From Anoxybacillus ayderensis (lineage in GTDB: Bacteria > Bacillota > Bacilli > Bacillales > Anoxybacillaceae): a stretch of 64,000 nt of DNA. Under the pieces are notes generated by a model. That model was not told the DNA's origin. It searched no databases and saw nothing but the letters and a program-made list of their open reading frames with translations. The position numbers and the translations under genes are program-made. How positions within the stretch are numbered: position 1 is the first letter of the stretch; the number at the start of each line of letters is the position of its first letter. Where the stretch lies: NCBI RefSeq assembly GCF_000833605.1, contig NZ_JXTG01000001.1, positions 384,585 through 448,584 on the forward strand, in the 5' to 3' direction. Of the stretch, positions 48,522 through 59,193 are shown in pieces.

Positions 48522-49769
48522 ATGGAAAAGGAACGAGTCATTATTGTTGGATGTCAATTGCCACATGTTGATGATGAACGATTTTCGTATTCGCTAGAAG
48601 AGCTTGTTTCGCTCGTTCATACAGCAAATGGCGAGGTAGTCATCACCCTTACGCAAAAACGGGATACGATTCACTCGGCTACATATATCTGAAAAGGAAA
48701 AGTCGACGAGCTCGTGCGTCTTGTCGAACAATTTGAGCCAGATGTCGTTATTTTTAATGACGAACTGTCGCCAAGCCAAAACCGTAACTTAACAAAGTTG
48801 TTAAACGTACGCGTCATTGACCGAACGCAGCTTATTTTAGACATTTTCGCAAGCCGCGCGCGCTCCAAAGAAGGGAAATTACAAGTCGAACTTGCCCAAT
48901 TGCAATACATTTTGCCGCGCTTAAGTGGGCAAGGCGCAGCACTTTCCCGATTAGGTGGTGGAATTGGAACGAGAGGACCGGGGGAAACGAAGCTTGAAAC
49001 AGACCGCCGTCATATTCGCCGCCGCATCGATGAAATTAAAGCGCAACTAAAAGTCATTGTCGAACATCGCGAACGCTATCGCGAGCGGCGGAAGAAAAAT
49101 GCGGTGTTTCAAATCGCGCTCGTCGGCTATACGAACGCTGGGAAATCAACGCTTTTTAACCGCCTAACGAATGCGGATGCGTTTGAAGAAAATTTATTGT
49201 TTGCTACACTAGATCCGCTCACGAGAAAACTTGTGCTGCCAAGCGGTTATACCGCGCTGTTGACGGACACGGTCGGCTTCATTCAAGACTTGCCGACAAC
49301 GCTCGTCGCGGCGTTTCGTTCGACGCTAGAAGAAGTGAAAGAAGCCGATTTTATTTTACATATTGTCGATTCATCGAATCCGAATTATATTCAACATGAA
49401 CAAACAGTTTATCGCTTGCTCGAAGAATTGGAGGCGACGACGATTCCAATTGCGACGATTTATAACAAACGAGACATTGTCCTTCCAAGCTTTGTTCCAA
49501 GCCCGAAAACCGATTATATGTTAGTGAGTGCGTTTCATGAACAAGACGTTCAAAACTTGCGCCAATTTATCGAAGAAAAAATAACTGAAGCAATGGAGCG
49601 TTACGACGTGACGATTCCAGCGTTTGAAGGAAAATTGCTGGCACAGCTAAAAGCAGAAACGATTGTGCGACACATGCACTACAACGAACAAAGCGGCATG
49701 TATGAATGCAGCGGCTACTTATTGCGAGAACATCCACTTTTGTTACAACTAAGAACATACCAAAAATAG
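48522..49769 (+). pseudogene. hflX: Ribosome-associated GTPase HflX with in-frame TGA at codon 57
   Basis: From ATG 48522 the frame reads MEKERVIIVGCQLPHVDDER up to HSATYI, then TGA at 48690-48692, then [20 protein letters not shown] without any shift. HflX proteins have Gly here (ATYIGKGK), so one base change GGA to TGA explains the stop. All else is intact: 415 codons in total, GTP-binding [23 protein letters not shown] and NKRD, plus the C-terminal domain. A GTG at 48714 could restart, losing 64 residues of the N-terminal domain. HflX splits stalled or hibernating ribosomes. Either a true nonsense mutation or a sequencing error. Confidence 0.85.
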
Positions 49770-49782
49770 AAAGGGTTTTTTT

Positions 49783-51051
49783 ATGTTTCAACATTTAACA
49801 CACGGAGAAATGATTTCTGCACTCGTTAAAGAAATTGAAGCACAAATTGCGCCGATTCATCGGGCGATTGACGAGCGCATTGACTACAATCAATATCGCG
49901 TATTACAAAGCTTTCGCCGTTATCAAGTAAGCGACGCACATTTTATTCCGTCGACAGGGTATGGCTATGATGACATGGGACGCGACACGCTTGAAAAAGT
50001 GTATGCGGACGTATTCGGTGGGGAAGCGGCGCTCGTTCGTCCACAAATTATTTCTGGTACGCACGCCATTACAATTGCCTTATTCGGTATTTTACGTCCG
50101 GGTGATGAACTTTTGTACATTACCGGCAAACCGTACGATACGCTAGAAGAAATCGTTGGCATTCGCGGCAAAGGAATTGGTTCATTAAAAGAGTTTCATA
50201 TCGGCTACAACAGCGTACCGCTTACAAACGAAGGAAAAGTCGATTTTGCAGCGGTCAAACAAGCAATCAATGAACGAACGAAAATGATCGGCATTCAACG
50301 CTCTAAAGGGTATGACCCACGCCCGTCGTTTACTATTGCTGAAATTAAAGAAATGATTGATTTTGTAAAAGCCATCAAACAAGACGTTGTCGTTTTTGTC
50401 GATAACTGTTACGGGGAATTTGTCGAAGAACAAGAGCCGTGCCATGTCGGCGCTGATTTAATCGCTGGTTCGCTCATTAAAAATCCTGGGGGTGGATTAG
50501 CGAAAACAGGAGGATATCTCGTTGGTAAACGCGAATATATTGAAATGTGTGCATACCGAATGACATCACCGGGAATTGGGGCAGAAGCGGGCGCCTCGTT
50601 ATACAGTTTACAAGAAATGTATCAAGGTTTTTTCTTAGCACCACATGTCGTCGGACAAGCGTTGAAAGGGGCGGTCTTTACGGCGGCGATGCTCGAACGC
50701 ATCGGCATGAATACGTACCCGACATGGAACGCTACACGTACGGATTTAATTCAATCGGTACAATTTGACGATGCTGAGCAAATGATTGCGTTTTGTCAAG
50801 CCATTCAATTTGCCTCACCGGTCAATGCGCACTTTACTCCATATCCGAACTATATGCCAGGATATGAAGATGACGTCATTATGGCGGCAGGCACATTTAT
50901 TCAAGGGGCAAGTATTGAGCTATCAGCCGATGGACCTATTCGCCCGCCATATGTTGCATACGTGCAAGGGGGATTGACGTACTCACACGTTAAAATTGCT
51001 GTTTGTATCGCGATTGATCGGTTGCTTGAGAAACAATTAATTAAATTATAA
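49783..51051 (+). CDS. ynbB: YnbB, PLP-dependent protein of the EF-P modification pathway
   Basis: PLP-fold protein of 422 residues, called aluminium-resistance/methionine gamma-lyase-like in databases. Family blocks: STGYGYDDMGRDTLEKVYAD, GTHAITIALFGIL, VDNCYGEFVEEQEP and the PLP-lysine area AGSLIKNPGGGLAKTGGY. In B. subtilis ynbB is required for 5-aminopentanol modification of EF-P together with ymfFHI. It follows hflX by 13 bases and should be cotranscribed with it. Confidence 0.88.
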   Translation: MFQHLTHGEMISALVKEIEAQIAPIHRAIDERIDYNQYRVLQSFRRYQVSDAHFIPSTGYGYDDMGRDTLEKVYADVFGGEAALVRPQIISGTHAITIALFGILRPGDELLYITGKPYDTLEEIVGIRGKGIGSLKEFHIGYNSVPLTNEGKVDFAAVKQAINERTKMIGIQRSKGYDPRPSFTIAEIKEMIDFVKAIKQDVVVFVDNCYGEFVEEQEPCHVGADLIAGSLIKNPGGGLAKTGGYLVGKREYIEMCAYRMTSPGIGAEAGASLYSLQEMYQGFFLAPHVVGQALKGAVFTAAMLERIGMNTYPTWNATRTDLIQSVQFDDAEQMIAFCQAIQFASPVNAHFTPYPNYMPGYEDDVIMAAGTFIQGASIELSADGPIRPPYVAYVQGGLTYSHVKIAVCIAIDRLLEKQLIKL

Positions 51052-51071
51052 AATATTTTCAGAAAAAAACA

Positions 51072-51088
51072 TGTGATAAAATGTAACA
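51072..51088. promoter_or_regulatory. GlnR box 1 upstream of glnRA
   Basis: TGTGATAAAATGTAACA fits TGTNA-N7-TNACA exactly and ends 5 bases before the -35 element. Confidence 0.85.
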
Positions 51089-51093
51089 TATTA

Positions 51094-51122
51094 TTGACAT
51101 ATAAAATAACATAGAATAAAAT
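51094..51122 (+). promoter_or_regulatory. glnRA promoter with overlapping GlnR box 2
   Basis: TTGACA at 51094-51099 and TAAAAT at 51117-51122 are 17 bases apart. The second operator TGACATATAAAATAACA (51095-51111) matches the GlnR/TnrA consensus except at the third base and covers the -35 and spacer, so binding represses, as in B. subtilis. Confidence 0.85.
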
Positions 51123-51153
51123 AAAAATACGTATTACGTAAGGAGGGGTCGAC

Positions 51154-51558
51154 ATGAATAGTCACATTCGTCGCTCCATGCCGTTATTTCCTATCGGTAT
51201 CGTTATGCAGTTAACGGATTTATCAGCGCGACAAATTCGCTATTATGAGGAACACGGTCTCGTTTCACCTGCGCGAACAGAAGGCAATCGTCGGTTATTT
51301 TCGTTTAACGACGTGGATCGGTTGCTCGAAATTAAAGATTTAATTGAACAAGGTGTGAATTTAGCAGGCATTAAACAAATTTTTGCCTCACGTCAACAAC
51401 AGCACGTAGACACCGTACCACCTGTCGCGCCAAAAGTAGTGAAACAAGATTTATCCGAAGCGGAATTACGCAAACTGTTACGTGCCGAATTAATGGAAGC
51501 GGGTCGTTTGAATCGTGCCTCACTTCGTCAAGGGGATATCGCTCGCTTTTTCCATTAA
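51154..51558 (+). CDS. glnR: Glutamine synthetase repressor GlnR
   Basis: MerR-family repressor of 134 residues that shuts off glnRA when nitrogen is plentiful. DNA-binding part: [20 protein letters not shown] and [20 protein letters not shown]. The C-terminal tail ([10 protein letters not shown]) is the autoinhibitory peptide that glutamine-bound glutamine synthetase relieves. Start is ATG 51154 behind AAGGAGG. It is the first gene of the glnRA operon with two operators upstream. Confidence 0.96.
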   Translation: MNSHIRRSMPLFPIGIVMQLTDLSARQIRYYEEHGLVSPARTEGNRRLFSFNDVDRLLEIKDLIEQGVNLAGIKQIFASRQQQHVDTVPPVAPKVVKQDLSEAELRKLLRAELMEAGRLNRASLRQGDIARFFH

Positions 51559-51609
51559 AATTTATGTTTTTTACACAAATGATTTTTTATTTTGGGGGAG
51601 GAATATGTA

Positions 51610-52944
51610 ATGGCTAAGTACACAAAAGAGGATATTTTTCGTATTGTAAAGGAAGAAAATGTAAAGTATATTCGTTTACAGTTTACAGACATTCTTGGCA
51701 CGATTAAAAACGTCGAAATCCCTGTAAGCCAACTACAAAAAGCGCTCGATAATAAAATGATGTTTGACGGATCGTCAATTGAAGGATTTGTCCGTATTGA
51801 AGAATCAGATATGTATTTATATCCTGATTTAGATACATTTGTTATTTTCCCATGGACAGCTGAAAAGGGAAAAGTAGCTCGTTTCATTTGTGACATTTAC
51901 AATCCAGATGGCACACCATTTGAAGGTTGCCCTCGTTATAATTTAAAACGTGTATTGAAACAAATGGAAGAGCTCGGATTTACAGAGTTTAACCTAGGCC
52001 CAGAGCCAGAGTTTTTCTTATTCAAGTTAGATGAAAAAGGAGAGCCGACGTTAGAGTTAAACGATAATGGCGGTTACTTCGATTTAGCACCAACGGATTT
52101 AGGTGAAAACTGCCGTCGTGATATCGTATTAGAGCTAGAAGAGATGGGTTTTGAAATTGAAGCCTCTCACCATGAAGTCGCACCGGGCCAACATGAAATT
52201 GACTTCAAGTATGCCAATGCGGTAAAAGCGTGCGATGACATTCAAACCTTTAAACTTGTTGTAAAAACAGTAGCACGCAAACACGGTTTACATGCGACAT
52301 TTATGCCAAAACCTCTCTTTGGTGTAAACGGTTCGGGCATGCATTGCAACTTATCGCTCTTTAAAAATGGTGAAAATGCCTTTTTTGATCCGAATGGTCA
52401 ATTGCAACTAAGCGAAACAGCATTGCAGTTTATTGCGGGTGTGTTAAAGCATGCTCCAAACTTTACAGCGGTAACAAACCCAACAGTGAACTCATATAAG
52501 CGTCTCGTTCCGGGTTATGAAGCCCCTTGTTACGTTGCATGGTCAGCACGCAATCGTAGCCCATTGATTCGTATCCCGGCATCACGTGGCATGAGCACGC
52601 GTATTGAAGTGCGTAGTGTAGACCCAGCGGCAAATCCATACTTAGCGATGGCTGTATTGTTGGCTGCTGGATTAGACGGCATTAAAAATAAATTGACACC
52701 GCCAGCACCGGTTGACAGAAACATTTATGTGATGACGAAAGAAGAGCGTTTAGAAGAAGGTATTGTTGATTTGCCTGCAACATTAGCGGAAGCGCTCGAA
52801 AACTTAAAATCCGATGAAGTAATCGTAAATGCACTTGGTAAACATTTATTTGAACATTTCGTTGAAGCAAAAGAAATTGAATGGGATATGTTCCGCACAG
52901 CGGTACATCCGTGGGAACGCGAACAATATATGAGCCTTTACTAA
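51610..52944 (+). CDS. glnA: Glutamine synthetase, type I-alpha
   Basis: A 444-residue enzyme making glutamine from glutamate, ammonia and ATP. Blocks: [81 protein letters not shown] and the late [13 protein letters not shown]. It lacks the adenylylation loop of type I-beta enzymes, as usual in Bacillus, and is feedback inhibited; the inhibited form binds TnrA and GlnR. ATG 51610 is preceded by GGGGGAGG. Confidence 0.97.
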   Translation: MAKYTKEDIFRIVKEENVKYIRLQFTDILGTIKNVEIPVSQLQKALDNKMMFDGSSIEGFVRIEESDMYLYPDLDTFVIFPWTAEKGKVARFICDIYNPDGTPFEGCPRYNLKRVLKQMEELGFTEFNLGPEPEFFLFKLDEKGEPTLELNDNGGYFDLAPTDLGENCRRDIVLELEEMGFEIEASHHEVAPGQHEIDFKYANAVKACDDIQTFKLVVKTVARKHGLHATFMPKPLFGVNGSGMHCNLSLFKNGENAFFDPNGQLQLSETALQFIAGVLKHAPNFTAVTNPTVNSYKRLVPGYEAPCYVAWSARNRSPLIRIPASRGMSTRIEVRSVDPAANPYLAMAVLLAAGLDGIKNKLTPPAPVDRNIYVMTKEERLEEGIVDLPATLAEALENLKSDEVIVNALGKHLFEHFVEAKEIEWDMFRTAVHPWEREQYMSLY

Positions 52945-52976
52945 AAAAGCTAACGGTTTTTCCGTTAGCTTTTTTA
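52943..52976. terminator. Bidirectional terminator between glnA and lexA
   Basis: AAAAAAGCTAACGG at 52943-52956 pairs with CCGTTAGCTTTTTT at 52962-52975, so T-runs exist on both strands. Confidence 0.85.
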
Positions 52977-53591
52977 ATGAATTGAGCGGTATACGCCAAT
53001 CACTTTTCCTAAAATCATTGCATTCGAAACAATGATCGGTTCCATGGATGAATTTTCAGGTTGCAGGCGAATATGGTCTTTCTCTTTAAAGAAGCGTTTG
53101 ACGGTTGCTTCGTTTTCTTCTGTCATCGCTACAACGATATCTCCGTTATTAGCCGTTTGTTGTTGACGGACGATCACGTAGTCTCCGTCTAAAATACCAG
53201 CCTCAATCATACTTTCTCCGACAATTTGTAACATAAATACTTGGTCATCTGGTGAGACGAATCGTTCTGGAAGAGGGAAATATTCTTCAATGTTTTCGAT
53301 TGCGGTAATCGGTTGTCCAGCTGTTACTTTTCCGACGATTGGAACGTTGACGACGTTTGTCTTTGGGATGGATTCGTACTCGTCCAAAATTTCAATGGCG
53401 CGTGGTTTTGTTGGATCGCGTCGAATGAAGCCTTTGCTTTCTAAACGAGCTAGATGACCGTGAACGGTTGAACTTGATGCTAAACCGACTGCTTCTCCAA
53501 TTTCCCTCACTGATGGTGGATACCCTTTTGTGCGTACTTCTTGTTTAATGAAATCTAATATTTGTTGTTGTCGTTTTGATAATTTCGCCAT
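52974..53591 (-). CDS. lexA: SOS repressor LexA
   Basis: Repressor-protease of 205 residues. The N-terminal winged helix reads [20 protein letters not shown] and [20 protein letters not shown]. The self-cleavage Ala-Gly is in GKVTAGQPI, the catalytic serine in [11 protein letters not shown] and the lysine in EATVKRFF. I chose ATG 53591-53589 with AGAGGTG upstream. RecA filaments trigger its cleavage. It is divergent from yneA, with SOS boxes between the two genes. Confidence 0.97.
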   Translation of the reverse strand: MAKLSKRQQQILDFIKQEVRTKGYPPSVREIGEAVGLASSSTVHGHLARLESKGFIRRDPTKPRAIEILDEYESIPKTNVVNVPIVGKVTAGQPITAIENIEEYFPLPERFVSPDDQVFMLQIVGESMIEAGILDGDYVIVRQQQTANNGDIVVAMTEENEATVKRFFKEKDHIRLQPENSSMEPIIVSNAMILGKVIGVYRSIH

Positions 53592-53652
53592 TCTTATACA
53601 CCTCTTCCTTTTCATCTTTGCCCATATTATAACATAATTTTTGTTTTGAATA

Positions 53653-53666
53653 CAAACATAAGTTCG
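53653..53666. promoter_or_regulatory. LexA box 1 (lexA proximal)
   Basis: CAAACATAAGTTCG, read on the other strand as CGAACTTATGTTTG, fits CGAAC-N4-GTTYG. Confidence 0.75.
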
Positions 53667-53675
53667 AAAATATAG

Positions 53676-53704
53676 TTGACACGAACAAAAGTTCTCGTTA
53701 TTAT
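53676..53704 (+). promoter_or_regulatory. yneA promoter with internal LexA box
   Basis: TTGACA at 53676-53681 and TATTAT at 53699-53704 are 17 bases apart. The LexA box CGAACAAAAGTTCT (53682-53695) fills the spacer, so LexA binding would block the polymerase. Confidence 0.8.
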
Positions 53705-53709
53705 AAAAA

Positions 53710-53723
53710 CAAACAAACGTTCT
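53710..53723. promoter_or_regulatory. LexA box 3 (yneA proximal)
   Basis: CAAACAAACGTTCT carries the two half-sites at the right spacing (reverse: GAAC-N4-GTTT). It lies at the expected yneA transcript start. Confidence 0.6.
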
Positions 53724-53743
53724 GTTTTTAGGGGGTAGAAGGT

Positions 53744-54046
53744 ATGGGGAAAATACATTATGTCGTGATGTTTTTATTTAGTGTATTGTTTGTTTGGGCG
53801 TTTTTGCACGTCACACAATCGGTTGATAAACAAAAATATGTTGAGATTACTGTGTCAGCTGGTGATACGTTATGGAAGCTTGCGGACAAATACAAACATG
53901 AACATCAATTGTCCCATGAACAATTCATTCAATGGGTGATGTCAGTAAACAACCGTTCAGACGAACGATTAATCATTGGTGAGAAAATTGTCATTCCTGT
54001 GTTAAAATCAAATAGCGAAAATCGGCTTGTTGCGAATAGACCGTAA
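53744..54046 (+). CDS. yneA: SOS cell-division suppressor YneA
   Basis: Membrane-anchored division inhibitor of 100 residues. One N-terminal membrane helix ([17 protein letters not shown]) is followed by an extracellular LysM domain ([20 protein letters not shown] through GEKIVIPV). In B. subtilis YneA delays septation during DNA damage and is removed by proteases. The promoter carries LexA boxes, and it is followed by yneB and ynzC as in B. subtilis. Confidence 0.93.
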   Translation: MGKIHYVVMFLFSVLFVWAFLHVTQSVDKQKYVEITVSAGDTLWKLADKYKHEHQLSHEQFIQWVMSVNNRSDERLIIGEKIVIPVLKSNSENRLVANRP

Positions 54047-54058
54047 AGAAAGGGATGA

Positions 54059-54742
<684 letters not shown>

Positions 54743-54762
54743 ATACAAAAGGATGAGGCTAA

Positions 54763-54993
54763 ATGTTATCTTCTGAGAAAATAGCAAGAATTAATGCGTT
54801 AGCTAAAAAAGCAAAAATGGAAGGTCTTACGGCTGAAGAAAAACAAGAACAGCTTCAACTTCGCACAGAGTATATTGCTGCGTTTCGTGCGTCGATGATC
54901 GAAACATTGCATCACGTAAAAGTCATTGATCCAAACGGAAATGATGTCACTCCAAAAAAATTAAAAGATAGTAAGAAAAAACGAATGCATTAA
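54763..54993 (+). CDS. ynzC: DUF896 protein YnzC
   Basis: Small basic helical protein of 76 residues: EKIARINALAKKAKMEGLTA, EEKQEQLQLRTEYIAAFRAS, MIETLHHVKVIDPNGNDVTP. It fits YnzC/DUF896, a two-helix protein of unknown function encoded at the end of the SOS operon yneA-yneB-ynzC. Start is ATG 54763 with AAGGATGAGG upstream. A terminator follows. Confidence 0.93.
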   Translation: MLSSEKIARINALAKKAKMEGLTAEEKQEQLQLRTEYIAAFRASMIETLHHVKVIDPNGNDVTPKKLKDSKKKRMH

Positions 54994-55006
54994 TATGCGC
55001 ATGATG

Positions 55007-55038
55007 GAGAACATACTGATAGATGTTCTCTTTTTTTC
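55007..55038 (+). terminator. Terminator after ynzC
   Basis: GAGAACAT at 55007-55014 pairs with ATGTTCTC at 55023-55030, followed by seven T. Confidence 0.8.
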
Positions 55039-55137
55039 GTCAGTTTGTCAAAAAAAATGTTGTGAAGCATTGTACATTTTACGAACTTTTCTATATCATA
55101 AAAGGTGAGAATGTTTGCAAATGAAAGGATGAAGATG

Positions 55138-57141
55138 ATGACACACTCTATTGAACAATTATCGATTGCAGCGATTCGTACGTTGTCGATTGATGCAATT
55201 GAAAAAGCAAATTCAGGTCACCCAGGAATGCCGATGGGGGCTGCGCCAATGGCGTATACATTATGGACGAAGTTTATGAACCATAATCCGCGCAATCCAA
55301 AATGGTTCAATCGCGATCGTTTTGTATTATCAGCAGGACACGGTTCGATGCTACTGTATAGTTTGCTTCATTTAAGCGGTTATGACGTCACAATGGAAGA
55401 CATTAAACAGTTTCGCCAATGGGGGAGTAAAACACCAGGCCATCCGGAATATGGTCATACACCAGGTGTAGAAGCAACAACAGGACCGCTTGGACAAGGA
55501 ATTGCGATGGCTGTCGGAATGGCGATGGCGGAACGTCATTTAGCAGCTACATACAACAAAGACCAGTTCGAAATGATTAACCACTTTACATATGCGATTT
55601 GTGGTGACGGCGACTTAATGGAAGGAGTTTCTGCAGAAGCTGCTTCGTTAGCTGGTCATTTAAAACTTGGACGCCTCATCGTTCTTTATGATTCGAATGA
55701 TATTTCACTTGATGGCGAATTGAATCTTTCTTTCTCAGAAAGTGTAGAACAACGGTTCAAAGCGTACGGATGGCAATACATTCGTGTAGAAGACGGCAAT
55801 AACATTGAAGAAATTGCTCAAGCGATTGCTGAAGCTCAAAAAGATTTACAACGCCCGACATTAATTGAAGTGAAAACAACGATCGGTTATGGCTCACCAA
55901 ACAAAGCAGGAACAGCCGATGTGCACGGTGCTCCGCTTGGGAAAGATGAAATTAAGTTAACGAAAGAAGCGTATAATTGGACGTTTGAAGAAGACTTTTA
56001 CGTTCCAGATGAAGTGTATGCTCATTTTGAAAAAGTAGTAAAAGAAGCAGGAGAGAAAAAAGAAGCGGAATGGAACGCTTTATTTGCTGAATATGAGAAG
56101 GCGTATCCAGACTTAGCAAAACAATTACGCATGGCGATTGATGGTAAACTTCCTGAAGGCTGGGAAAAAGCATTGCCGGTATATGCAGAAGGAAAAAGTT
56201 TAGCAACACGCGCTTCTTCTGGGGAAGTATTGAATGCCATCGCCAAAGTTGTACCGCAATTTTTAGGTGGGTCTGCGGACTTAGCTGGTTCAAACAAAAC
56301 GTTAATTAAAGGGGCAGGAGACTTCTTGCCAAGTAGCTATGAAGGTCGCAACATTTGGTTTGGTGTCCGTGAATTTGCGATGGGGGCTGCGCTAAATGGC
56401 ATGGCGCTTCACGGTGGTGTGAAAGTGTACGGCGGTACGTTCTTTGTCTTTTCAGACTATTTACGTCCAGCCATTCGACTTGCTGCGCTGATGGGATTGC
56501 CTGTCACATATGTATTTACGCATGATAGCATCGCTGTCGGTGAAGATGGTCCAACGCATGAGCCAATTGAACAACTTGCCTCCTTACGAGCAATGCCAAA
56601 TGTATGTGTTATTCGTCCGGCAGATGCAAATGAGACAGCTGCTGCATGGCGCTTGGCTGTGGAATCTACAGATCGTCCGACTGCTCTTGTGTTGACACGT
56701 CAAAACCTTCCTACGCTAGCGACGACAGCTGAGCGCGCTTATGAAGGGGTGAAAAAAGGAGCATATGTTGTTTCTGAAGCCAAAGGAGAAGTACAAGCAT
56801 TATTGTTAGCATCCGGTTCAGAAGTTAGCTTAGCTGTAGAAGCACAGAAAGCGTTAGCAAATGAAGGGATCCATGTTTCAGTTGTAAGCATGCCTTCATG
56901 GGATCGTTTTGAAGCGCAAACAGCTGATTACAAAGAAAGTGTGATTCCGAAACATGTGAAAAAACGCCTTGCAATTGAAATGGGCGCATCTCTTGGTTGG
57001 GAGCGATATACAGGAGATGAAGGAGATATTTTAGCGATTGATCGCTTCGGGGCTTCTGCACCTGGAGAAAAAATTATGCAAGAATATGGATTTACAGTGG
57101 AAAATGTCGTTGCACGTGTCAAAGCATTACTAAATAAATAA
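55138..57141 (+). CDS. tkt: Transketolase
   Basis: Thiamine-diphosphate enzyme of 667 residues for the pentose phosphate pathway. TPP-binding segment: [20 protein letters not shown] through [13 protein letters not shown]. The middle domain has [20 protein letters not shown], and the N-terminus [20 protein letters not shown]. Two adjacent ATG codons (55135, 55138) fit the ribosome site AAAGGA; I use the second, which gives the B. subtilis length. Confidence 0.96.
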   Translation: MTHSIEQLSIAAIRTLSIDAIEKANSGHPGMPMGAAPMAYTLWTKFMNHNPRNPKWFNRDRFVLSAGHGSMLLYSLLHLSGYDVTMEDIKQFRQWGSKTPGHPEYGHTPGVEATTGPLGQGIAMAVGMAMAERHLAATYNKDQFEMINHFTYAICGDGDLMEGVSAEAASLAGHLKLGRLIVLYDSNDISLDGELNLSFSESVEQRFKAYGWQYIRVEDGNNIEEIAQAIAEAQKDLQRPTLIEVKTTIGYGSPNKAGTADVHGAPLGKDEIKLTKEAYNWTFEEDFYVPDEVYAHFEKVVKEAGEKKEAEWNALFAEYEKAYPDLAKQLRMAIDGKLPEGWEKALPVYAEGKSLATRASSGEVLNAIAKVVPQFLGGSADLAGSNKTLIKGAGDFLPSSYEGRNIWFGVREFAMGAALNGMALHGGVKVYGGTFFVFSDYLRPAIRLAALMGLPVTYVFTHDSIAVGEDGPTHEPIEQLASLRAMPNVCVIRPADANETAAAWRLAVESTDRPTALVLTRQNLPTLATTAERAYEGVKKGAYVVSEAKGEVQALLLASGSEVSLAVEAQKALANEGIHVSVVSMPSWDRFEAQTADYKESVIPKHVKKRLAIEMGASLGWERYTGDEGDILAIDRFGASAPGEKIMQEYGFTVENVVARVKALLNK

Positions 57142-57142
57142 T

Positions 57143-57174
57143 AAAACGGGGAGCGCATCTCCCCGTTTTATTAT
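57143..57174 (+). terminator. Terminator after tkt
   Basis: AAAACGGGGA at 57143-57152 pairs with TCCCCGTTTT at 57160-57169, followed by ATTATC. Confidence 0.75.
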
Positions 57175-57260
57175 CGAATAAAGATTTTTTACTGAACATA
57201 TTGTACAAACCGTCATTGTTTAGTATAGTGTAATGTAGACAACATGAAGGAGGAAAAAAT

Positions 57261-57473
57261 ATGTGGGAAATGATTTTAGTAGGCATTGTAGCGCTTGCTG
57301 CCGGCGTTGCGCTCGGATTTTTTATTGCGCGTAAAACAATGATGAACTACTTGAAGAAAAATCCACCGATTAATGAACAAATGATTCGAATGATGATGAT
57401 GCAAATGGGCATGACTCCATCGCAAAAGAAAATCAATCAAATGATGAAAGCAATGAACAACCAATTAAAATAA
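57261..57473 (+). CDS. yneF: UPF0154 membrane protein YneF
   Basis: Small protein of 70 residues with one N-terminal membrane helix ([20 protein letters not shown]) and a cytoplasmic Met-rich tail ([20 protein letters not shown]). It matches UPF0154/YneF in sequence and position after tkt. Function unknown. ATG 57261 follows AAGGAGGA. Confidence 0.93.
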   Translation: MWEMILVGIVALAAGVALGFFIARKTMMNYLKKNPPINEQMIRMMMMQMGMTPSQKKINQMMKAMNNQLK

Positions 57474-57479
57474 AAGGCA

Positions 57480-57507
57480 AGGCACTCAGCAACGAGTGTC
57501 TTTTTTA
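57480..57507 (+). terminator. Terminator after yneF
   Basis: GGCACTC near 57481-57487 pairs with GAGTGTC near 57494-57500, followed by six T. Confidence 0.65.
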
Positions 57508-57588
57508 GCACAGAAAGAAGCTGTTGCTCATATTTGTATTTTTTTGATAAAATATAGGCAAATGAAGAAGAAATGGAGTGTCAATCAT

Positions 57589-58293
57589 ATGGACATTCAA
57601 CTGTTTGTCGCGTTTGGGGCGGGTGTACTTTCGTTTATTTCCCCGTGCTGTTTGCCGCTTTATCCAGCTTTTTTATCATATATCACAGGAATGTCGGTTA
57701 GTGATTTAAAATCTGATTATGCGTTGTTGCAAAGAAGAAGTTTGTTACATACGTTATTTTTTTTGCTCGGATTTTCATTTATTTTTATTGCTATCGGTTT
57801 TGGTACGTCGATGCTCGGACAATTTTTCCATACATACCAAGATCTCATTCGTCAAATTGGTGCAATATTGATGGTGTTTTTTGGGTTTGTGATTATCGGA
57901 ATTTTTAAACCGAAGTTTTTAATGACTGATCGTCGTTTATCCTTTCAACATCGTCCATCTGGTTACATCGGTTCTTTTCTTATTGGCATGGCATTTGCTG
58001 CTGGTTGGACGCCATGTACGGGTCCAATTTTAGTATCCGTTATCGCTTTAGCAGCGACAAATCCGAGTTTAGGTGTTGTTTATATGGCAGCCTATTCACT
58101 TGGCTTTGCTTTGCCATTTTTGCTTTTGTCTTTTTTTATCGGAAAAATGGGGTGGATTCGAAAACATCATGTTAAGTTAATGAAAATCGGTGGATATGTC
58201 ATGGTAGGGATGGGTGTCGTATTATTTTTTGATTGGATGACGAAAATTACAATTTATATGACAAATATATTTGGTGGTTTTACAGGTTTTTAG
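57589..58293 (+). CDS. ccdA: Cytochrome c biogenesis protein CcdA
   Basis: Polytopic membrane protein of 234 residues with about six helices that carries reducing equivalents across the membrane. The two redox cysteine sites lie in [11 protein letters not shown] and [10 protein letters not shown]. It serves cytochrome c maturation and spore formation in Bacillus. I chose ATG 57589 behind GGAGTG; the open frame upstream includes the terminator of yneF. ccdB follows after 26 bases. Confidence 0.93.
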   Translation: MDIQLFVAFGAGVLSFISPCCLPLYPAFLSYITGMSVSDLKSDYALLQRRSLLHTLFFLLGFSFIFIAIGFGTSMLGQFFHTYQDLIRQIGAILMVFFGFVIIGIFKPKFLMTDRRLSFQHRPSGYIGSFLIGMAFAAGWTPCTGPILVSVIALAATNPSLGVVYMAAYSLGFALPFLLLSFFIGKMGWIRKHHVKLMKIGGYVMVGMGVVLFFDWMTKITIYMTNIFGGFTGF

Positions 58294-58319
58294 TTTTTAA
58301 AGGTGTGGAGGGGAAGGAA

Positions 58320-58679
58320 ATGGCGAGAATTTTAATTGTGGATGATGCGAAGTTTATGCGCATAACGTTAGCCAATATTTTAAAAAAAGCAAATCATGAA
58401 GTTGTTGGGGAAGCGGAAAATGGGAAAGAAGCTGTTGATTTTTACATGGAATTGAAGCCGGACGTTGTGACGCTTGATATTACGATGCCGGTGATGAGCG
58501 GACTTGAAGCAGTGAGGGAAATTAAGCAACGCGATCCGCATGCAAAAATTATTATGTGCTCAGCTATGGGACAACAAAAGATGGTCGTTGAAGCCATTGA
58601 AGCAGGGGCGCTTGATTTTATCGTAAAACCATTTGATGAAAGCCGTGTGATTGAAGCGATTCAACGTGTGTTGCAGTAA
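58320..58679 (+). CDS. ccdB: CheY-like response regulator CcdB (YneI)
   Basis: Single receiver domain of 119 residues with no output domain. Acid pocket Asp8-Asp9 in ILIVDDAKFMR, phospho-acceptor Asp53 in VTLDITMPVM, and switch lysine in DFIVKPFDE. In B. subtilis it lies between ccdA and ccdC but is not needed for cytochrome c synthesis; the cognate kinase is unknown. GGAAGG precedes ATG 58320. Confidence 0.9.
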   Translation: MARILIVDDAKFMRITLANILKKANHEVVGEAENGKEAVDFYMELKPDVVTLDITMPVMSGLEAVREIKQRDPHAKIIMCSAMGQQKMVVEAIEAGALDFIVKPFDESRVIEAIQRVLQ

Positions 58680-58699
58680 AAAAGAGAGGGAGATTCACT

Positions 58700-59167
58700 T
58701 TGGCCATTTTTAGTTCGGTATTCGCTGTATTGATGGCTGGATTTGCGTTTTTTATTCGAATGAAAGCAGCAGAAAAACCGACAAACGCAAAAAAAATTAT
58801 ATTACCGCCTATTTTTATGAGCACAGGTGCATTGATGTTTGTGCATCCGACGTTTCGGGTAACGGCGCTTGAATGTGGAGAGGCCATTTTCATCGGGGCA
58901 CTTTTTTCTATTTTGTTAATTAAAACATCTTCGTTTGAAGTTCGAGGCAATGAAATTTATTTACAACGCTCAAAAGCGTTCGTTTTTATTTTTGTTGGTT
59001 TAATTGTATTACGCTTAGCTCTAAAAACATATTTAAGCCGTACCATTGAGTACGGAGAGCTTGCCGGAATGTTTTGGATCCTCGCTTTTTCGATGATTGT
59101 TCCTTGGCGAGTAGCGATGTATGCATCATATCGTCGTCTTCAACGCGAAATAACAGAAAAAAGCTAA
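58700..59167 (+). CDS. ccdC: CcdC (YneJ) membrane protein
   Basis: Membrane protein of 155 residues with four or five helices, in the CcdC/DUF1453 family (FFIRMKAAEKPTNAKKIILP, IFMSTGALMFVHPTFRVT). It is linked to cytochrome c biogenesis by position only. TTG 58700 is the start, with GAGGGAG upstream. A bidirectional terminator ends the ccd operon. Confidence 0.88.
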   Translation: MAIFSSVFAVLMAGFAFFIRMKAAEKPTNAKKIILPPIFMSTGALMFVHPTFRVTALECGEAIFIGALFSILLIKTSSFEVRGNEIYLQRSKAFVFIFVGLIVLRLALKTYLSRTIEYGELAGMFWILAFSMIVPWRVAMYASYRRLQREITEKS

Positions 59168-59193
59168 TCAACGAAGGGTGATTAGCTTTTTTT
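59157..59193. terminator. Bidirectional terminator between ccdC and yneK
   Basis: AAAAAGCTAATCA at 59158-59170 pairs with TGATTAGCTTTTT at 59179-59191. It contains both stop codons. Confidence 0.8.

Noticed and set aside
48690..48692. TGA in hflX read as selenocysteine
   Set aside because: HflX proteins have glycine here, no SECIS-like hairpin or sel genes were seen, and a single base change explains it.
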